Position numbers and translations under genes: made by a program. From Moraxellaceae bacterium (GTDB taxonomy: Bacteria > Pseudomonadota > Gammaproteobacteria > Pseudomonadales > Moraxellaceae): DNA of 39,631 nt. The stretch is from NCBI GenBank assembly GCA_018260315.1, contig JAGLBJ010000008.1, positions 1 to 39,631 of the forward strand, read 5' to 3'. This document shows positions 34,930 to 39,631 of the stretch, one piece after another; the stretch's first letter is position 1; every line of letters begins with the position of its first letter. The notes under the pieces are model-generated. The model had not been told where the DNA came from and ran no database searches. It was given only the letters and a program-made list of their open reading frames with translations.

Positions 34930-37900
34930 TTATTCTAGCGGTTGATGTTCCATAGGTGCCTGTTTAGGTGGCATTTTTGGACGATTTAAACGCTTAATGA
35001 GCCGGCCGATCATTTTCTTAAAGTCATCTAAATACGTATAAATCACCGGAACCACGATTAAGGTAAGCAGCGTCGATGTCAATACCCCGCCAATAATCGC
35101 ATGGGCCATGGGCGCGCGTTGTTCGGCACCTTCACCTAAACCTAATGCCAATGGAATCATGCCCACGACCATAGCCGTCGTGGTCATTAAAATCGGTCTA
35201 AGCCTTGTATGACCTGCATTTAAAATGGCTTGTTCCCGACTTTCACCGCGTTCAACCGCCTGCTTGATAAAATCGATAATCAAAATAGCATTTTTAGTGA
35301 CCAGGCCCATCAGCATAATAATACCAATAATCGAAAAAATATTCAGCGTACTGCCAAATAAAAATAACGCTAAGAATACCCCGATTAAGGATAACGGTAA
35401 TGATGACATAATCGCCAACGGATAAATAAAACTGTTAAATTGCGAGCCCAGCAACATATAAATAAACAAAATGGCCAACACCAGCGCCGACACCGCATAA
35501 CCTGCCGATTCTGCCATATCCTTGTTGGCACCTTCGACCTGGAAATTATAACCGGCAGGTAATTTCATACTGTTCTGAATGGTTTGAATATCGGCACCAA
35601 TATCGCCTGCCGGACGACCTTCAGTATTGGCAGTCACCAGCACTTCCCTAAACAGGTTACGCCGATTAATACTGGACGCGCCAAAACTGGGTTCAAAACG
35701 CGCAATTTGCGACAAGGGCACCTGCACAGGTAAGCCGGTTGCGCTGTCAATTCGACTTGAAGTCAGATACAGTCCGGCCAGATTCGCTTGTGTTTGACGT
35801 AATTCATCAGGCAGGCGAACGTTTACATCATAGTTTTCACCGTGCGCATCTTGCCATGAGGTAACATTATTGCCGGCCAATAGAGGACGTAAAACATTGC
35901 CAATCTGATTTAAACTCAAACCGGCATCGCTGGCTGCCGCTCGGTCAATGTAAATTGATAAAGAAGGCTTGGCAGCTTTTAAAGAGGATTCCAGGTCGAC
36001 CACGCCACTCACTTTACTAATTTTGCCCATAAACTCATCTGAAATGCGCTTGAGTTCATTTAAATCGGTGCCACGAATAGAAATCAAAATAGGTTTTAAA
36101 TCACCTGATACTGCCGCTTTGGCAGAGGCAACCGACGTTAACGTAATGCCAGCGACCTGCTTAAGTTGCTCGCGCAGCAAATGGTTAATCACATTCATGC
36201 TGCGGGTACGTTGTTTTTTGGGCGTTAAAATGACATGAACTTGCGCATGGTTAGCGCCTTGATTGGTTAGTGAGTTGACCGATGCGTAGGTGCTGACCAC
36301 TTCGGGATAAGCGCGGATTAATGCATCAATTTGATGAACCTTACTATTGGTATATTCAAGCGAGGCATCAACCGGTGTCTCAAATTTAACCGCGATTTCG
36401 CCTAAATCTGGGTTAGGCACAAACTCTTTACCAATTAAACCGGCTACCATAAAGGCTGCAACCAGTGAACCGACGGCAATGCCCATTGTCACTAACCGAA
36501 AACGTAGCGCCCACTTTAAAATATGCATGTAGAGTGCATTAAGCCGGTCTAGCAGGTGCGAAAAACCATCTAAAAAGCGCCGAAACAGTGACGGTTTTTG
36601 AGACGGGTCAGGGTGTTTTTCCGGCCAAATCGACGAGAGCATAGGGTCTAACGTAAACGACACAAACATTGATAACAAGACTGCGGCTGATACTGATACC
36701 CCAAATTGAAAGAAAAATTTACCGATAATCCCACCCATAAATGCTACCGGCAAAAACACTGCCACAATAGTGAGGGTGGTCGCCAAAACAGCCAGTCCAA
36801 TCTCTGAAGTTCCCTCAAGGGCTGCCTGTTTATGGTCTTTGCCCATCGCGGTATGGCGTACAATATTTTCACGCACAACGATAGCATCATCAATCAACAG
36901 ACCAATACATAACGACAGCGCCATCAGCGTCATCACGTTTAACGTAAAACCAAACATCCACATGACCGCAAGGGTTCCCAGCAGCGAAATAGGCAACGTT
37001 AAACCGGTAATAATCGTTGAGCGCCACGAGCCCAAAAACAGCAAAACAATTAAAATGGCTAAAATACCGCCTTCAATCAGCGTTTGCACAACATCGTTAA
37101 GTGAAGCCCGAATACTTTTGGCACTGTCTGACACCACAGTCATGGTTACGCCAGGCGGCAAAGTGGTACGAATTTCGTCCAGGGTCTTACGGGTGGCATC
37201 GACTACGGCAATCACATTGGTTCCGGACGCTTTAATGACATCTAAGCTGACCGATTGAATACCGTTAGTCATTGCACTGGAAGTAGCTTCTTCCTGGGTG
37301 TCTTGCACCTGTGCCACTTGGTCCAGATAAATCGGTGAGCCATTGCGCTGCGCAACAATTAATCGGCCAAACTGATTAGGCTGGGCAATACGGCCTTTAA
37401 TTTGCACCAGTAATTCATGATTACCCTGTTTTAATGTACCGCTTGGCAGCTCGGCATTTTCAGCTTTCAAGGTCTGCATTACCTGGTCAACACTGACTCC
37501 CATGGCTTGCATGGCTTCAGGTTGTAGCAAAACGCGAATTTGTCGTTTAACCGCCCCCAGCATACTGACTTTGCCCACGCCGTTAACGGTTTGCAGCCGT
37601 TTAATCACACTTTGGTCAAGATAAGTCGACAATTCACGCATCGGCAAGGTATTTGAGCTAAACGTGACCGATACTACCGGCACGGCGCTTGGGTCATAGC
37701 GTTCAATTAAAGGGTCTTGCACATCGTCGCGTAGCTGAGGCCGAACCTGGGCAATTTTATCGCGTACGTCTTGCGCCGCTACGGTCGGCGGTACATTAAG
37801 GTTAAACTCGACCACGACCGTTGACATTTCCTGGGCTGAGGTCGAGGTGACTTGCTTTACGCCCGCAATGGTATTGATGGTATCTTCAAGTTTACGCGTA

Positions 37901-38088
37901 ACGTCCGATTCGACCACTTCAGGCGAGGCGCCCGGATAACGCGTATAAATAACCACAAACGGAAATTCAACATTGGGAAATTCTTCAACGCCCATGCGCT
38001 GCGACGACGCCAATCCAATGACCATTAATGCCAGCATCATCATGGCAGCAAAGACGGGATTATTAATACTGACGCGGGTTAGCCACAT
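34930..38088 (-). CDS. RND efflux transporter, inner-membrane pump (HAE1 type)
   Basis: The 1052-residue protein has the usual RND layout: twelve membrane helices and two large periplasmic loops (after helices 1 and 7). It starts WLTRVSINNPVFAAMMMLALMVIG and has FPNVEFP, GLLIDDAIVVREN with the proton-relay Asp pair (about residue 400), and GLVTKNAILIIDF with the relay Lys at about residue 931. It exchanges protons for export of hydrophobic compounds or drugs. The closest well-known types are AcrB/MdtB/MexK-like pumps, but the substrate is unknown. The gene for the membrane-fusion protein lies upstream, 193 bases away. No outer-membrane channel gene is in the window. It converges with DUF2868 with only 12 bases between. 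Confidence 0.93.
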   Translation of the reverse strand: MWLTRVSINNPVFAAMMMLALMVIGLASSQRMGVEEFPNVEFPFVVIYTRYPGASPEVVESDVTRKLEDTINTIAGVKQVTSTSAQEMSTVVVEFNLNVPPTVAAQDVRDKIAQVRPQLRDDVQDPLIERYDPSAVPVVSVTFSSNTLPMRELSTYLDQSVIKRLQTVNGVGKVSMLGAVKRQIRVLLQPEAMQAMGVSVDQVMQTLKAENAELPSGTLKQGNHELLVQIKGRIAQPNQFGRLIVAQRNGSPIYLDQVAQVQDTQEEATSSAMTNGIQSVSLDVIKASGTNVIAVVDATRKTLDEIRTTLPPGVTMTVVSDSAKSIRASLNDVVQTLIEGGILAILIVLLFLGSWRSTIITGLTLPISLLGTLAVMWMFGFTLNVMTLMALSLCIGLLIDDAIVVRENIVRHTAMGKDHKQAALEGTSEIGLAVLATTLTIVAVFLPVAFMGGIIGKFFFQFGVSVSAAVLLSMFVSFTLDPMLSSIWPEKHPDPSQKPSLFRRFLDGFSHLLDRLNALYMHILKWALRFRLVTMGIAVGSLVAAFMVAGLIGKEFVPNPDLGEIAVKFETPVDASLEYTNSKVHQIDALIRAYPEVVSTYASVNSLTNQGANHAQVHVILTPKKQRTRSMNVINHLLREQLKQVAGITLTSVASAKAAVSGDLKPILISIRGTDLNELKRISDEFMGKISKVSGVVDLESSLKAAKPSLSIYIDRAAASDAGLSLNQIGNVLRPLLAGNNVTSWQDAHGENYDVNVRLPDELRQTQANLAGLYLTSSRIDSATGLPVQVPLSQIARFEPSFGASSINRRNLFREVLVTANTEGRPAGDIGADIQTIQNSMKLPAGYNFQVEGANKDMAESAGYAVSALVLAILFIYMLLGSQFNSFIYPLAIMSSLPLSLIGVFLALFLFGSTLNIFSIIGIIMLMGLVTKNAILIIDFIKQAVERGESREQAILNAGHTRLRPILMTTTAMVVGMIPLALGLGEGAEQRAPMAHAIIGGVLTSTLLTLIVVPVIYTYLDDFKKMIGRLIKRLNRPKMPPKQAPMEHQPLE

Positions 38089-38236
38089 GGTTAAGTCTCA
38101 CAGAGGTTTAAAGCGCCTGGCGCCGTATGGTAATTTGAGCCCATGATCAGGCAGCCTGTCTAGGCTGATGTTAAGTGACTGACTGCACAGGGTTTAATTA
38201 CGATGATATAGATTATCGGCTTGCCATGAATGTAAA

Positions 38237-38272
38237 GAACGACGGTTTCAATCCTTGTAAAACCAGCCGTTC
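38237..38272 (-). terminator. Weak hairpin between the membrane-fusion and RND genes
   Basis: On the minus strand GAACGGCTGGTTT pairs imperfectly with AAACCGTCGTTC just after the membrane-fusion stop, followed by only three T. It may be a leaky attenuator that reduces pump-gene expression, or have no function. Confidence 0.3.
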
Positions 38273-38281
38273 ACCAGACCA

Positions 38282-39487
38282 TCAGGTAGAAATATGAACC
38301 GTCCGGCCAGCCGCACCCTCAGCGAGTGGCACTAAAACCACTTGCTCGCCATCGTTAATGCCATTGACCAGGGCCTGATTACTGACATTATCTTTTTCAA
38401 ACAAACTGACGGGTTGTTTCTCAAGTTTGTTATGGCGAATGACCCACACAAATGGACTATTATTGATACTTTGTATGGCCGATAACGGTACTAAAATCCC
38501 TTGTCGAGCGGGCGCATACGCAAGATTACCCTGAACAAATTGACCAATTTTAAGCACACCACTTTGGTCCAGTACACGTGCAAAAAACGTTAAACTGCGA
38601 CTGGCTGCATCGGCTTGCGGACTAATGCGGGTAATCTGTGCTTTGAAGGGGGTTGTGCTGTTGGCTACTGTAAAGTTAATAATTTGCCCCACCTGCAAAA
38701 AGGCCTGGACTTGAGCCGGTGCAGTACCTTGCAGCTCAAGCGCATTGGGGTCAACAAGCTCAAATAACGTTTGATTAGGGGCAACCGTTTGCCCGATATC
38801 GACTTGGCGCTTGGCAATAATGCCGCTCATGGGGGCTTTGATAACGCTGTCGTTGACCTGTTTTTTAGCGATATTTACCATTGATTGCTGGGCATTGACC
38901 TGTTGTTGCTGGGCGTGGGCGTCGGTTTGGCTGCGTTGATATTCAAACTGTGAAATAAAACCTTTTTGATACAGTTGGGCATTGCGGCTTTCGAGGCTTT
39001 TTGCCAGTTGAAGTTGTGCATTGGCGCCTGCCAAATTTGCTTCCGCCTGACTTAATCGTGCACTGTTATCCTGATTATTAAGCCGTACAAGCACCATGCC
39101 TTTATGGACCGCAGAGCCTTCCCGAGCGGTTACATCGGTGACTGTGCCGCTAAAAGGTGCCTGAACGGTGGTGCTGTGCTCGGCGCGTAGTGAACCCGTA
39201 ATGCTAGCTTGCGATTGTAACGAACTGATTTTAGCCTGAATCAAATCACTGGCTGCAAATTCTAAAACATTGGTTTGAGCACTGGCGGACGCGGCTGAAG
39301 TTGCAGAACCATTCGGGTTTGCCGGATTATCGGTTTTGTGACCACAGCCTGTGGCTAACAGCAAGGTACCTAGTAGAAGGCTGCCTAACGTCAGTTGCTT
39401 GTAAAGATTAAGAGAAAACTGAATAGTAAGGGCATGGGATAACTGGGATTTAGATAAATAAGTGATAAGACCAGAACGATATAGCAT
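38282..39487 (-). CDS. RND efflux membrane-fusion (periplasmic adaptor) lipoprotein
   Basis: The 401-residue protein has a lipoprotein signal with ATGC (Cys48, after a long N terminus) and then the adaptor layout: lipoyl-like halves (HSTTVQAPFSGTVTDVTAREGSAVHKGMVLVRLNNQD and NDSVIKAPMSGIIAKRQVDIGQTVAPNQTLFEL), a coiled coil between them (about residues 125-195), and the beta-barrel and membrane-proximal regions. It joins the RND pump to an outer-membrane channel. The ATG at 39487 has an AGGA site about 13 bases upstream. The signal peptide is long for a lipoprotein, and no in-frame Met exists between the start and Cys48. The promoter region runs to the end of the window. Confidence 0.9.
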   Translation of the reverse strand: MLYRSGLITYLSKSQLSHALTIQFSLNLYKQLTLGSLLLGTLLLATGCGHKTDNPANPNGSATSAASASAQTNVLEFAASDLIQAKISSLQSQASITGSLRAEHSTTVQAPFSGTVTDVTAREGSAVHKGMVLVRLNNQDNSARLSQAEANLAGANAQLQLAKSLESRNAQLYQKGFISQFEYQRSQTDAHAQQQQVNAQQSMVNIAKKQVNDSVIKAPMSGIIAKRQVDIGQTVAPNQTLFELVDPNALELQGTAPAQVQAFLQVGQIINFTVANSTTPFKAQITRISPQADAASRSLTFFARVLDQSGVLKIGQFVQGNLAYAPARQGILVPLSAIQSINNSPFVWVIRHNKLEKQPVSLFEKDNVSNQALVNGINDGEQVVLVPLAEGAAGRTVHIST

Positions 39488-39631
39488 AAATAAAGAATCC
39501 TATGATTGAGCTCAGTCCATTGATTAACCGATACTTTACCATATTAGCGCGCTTTAAAAATAGCGCATTTTAAACAATCGTTAATGTCTTAAATGAAATG
39601 AGGGGTTTAAAATGTTGTACGTTTTAACCTC

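Noticed and set aside
34917..34930. Expected terminator between the convergent DUF2868 and RND genes
   Set aside because: The gap is only 12 bases and no hairpin with a T run is visible; the transcripts probably overlap.
36770..37258. Plus-strand open frame of 162 residues opposite the RND pump gene
   Set aside because: It is antisense to the conserved proton-relay and membrane region of the pump and shows only shadow-like Ser/Thr/Ile-rich sequence.

Overview
This window looks like chromosomal DNA from a gammaproteobacterium, most likely a member of Moraxellaceae or a close relative of Acinetobacter. Three things point that way: the gene run iscX-ndk-rlmN-pilF-rodZ-ispG-hisS-yfgM-bamB-der, the split proton-translocating transhydrogenase (pntAA, pntAB, pntB), and an RlmN that reads like the Acinetobacter protein as I remember it. 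This placement is inference; no rRNA gene is present. Nearly all genes are intact. I see no insertion sequence, prophage, CRISPR array, tRNA or rRNA.

Layout. (1) 1-3785: a peptide-modification cluster made of a circularly permuted ATP-grasp protein (5' end outside the window), a short alpha-E protein, a transglutaminase-like cysteine protease and the proteasome-like hydrolase Anbu, closed by a terminator. (2) 3849-6927, minus strand: a Baeyer-Villiger-type flavin monooxygenase, a small Rieske ferredoxin and an adenosine kinase-type PfkB sugar kinase. (3) 7243-13723, plus strand: a presequence-protease-like M16C peptidase, the SRP RNA (minus strand), an O6-alkylguanine-DNA alkyltransferase, a CpoB/YbgF-like periplasmic TPR protein with a long Lys/His-rich tail, and a SIMPL-domain protein. 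(4) 13863-20453: a long-form glyceraldehyde-3-phosphate dehydrogenase, then on the minus strand a TerD-family protein and an EamA exporter, then pntAA-pntAB-pntB. (5) 20646-32698: iscX, ndk, rlmN, pilF, rodZ-like, ispG, hisS, yfgM-like, bamB, der and a histidine kinase with a degenerate receiver domain; several of these overlap or abut and probably share transcripts. (6) 32868-34917: a small secreted SH3-like protein, a DUF442 (rhodanese/phosphatase-like) protein and a DUF2868 membrane protein. (7) 34930-39487, minus strand: an RND efflux pump and its membrane-fusion lipoprotein.

How the genes may work together. The first cluster is the least understood biologically. ATP-grasp plus alpha-E plus transglutaminase-like protease plus Anbu is a recurrent association, proposed in the literature to make, trim and degrade a peptide or peptide tag; the substrate is not known to me. 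The central block is housekeeping: nucleotide balance, rRNA/tRNA methylation, pilus assembly, cell shape, isoprenoid synthesis, histidyl-tRNA charging, outer-membrane protein assembly and ribosome maturation. The transhydrogenase and the GAPDH with altered cofactor-site residues both bear on NADPH supply. The most unusual points are the CpoB tail, the shortened alpha-E protein, the loop insertion in RlmN, the degenerate receiver on the kinase, the DUF2868 protein without its usual GTPase neighbour, and a protein-like minus-strand reading frame upstream of the M16C peptidase.
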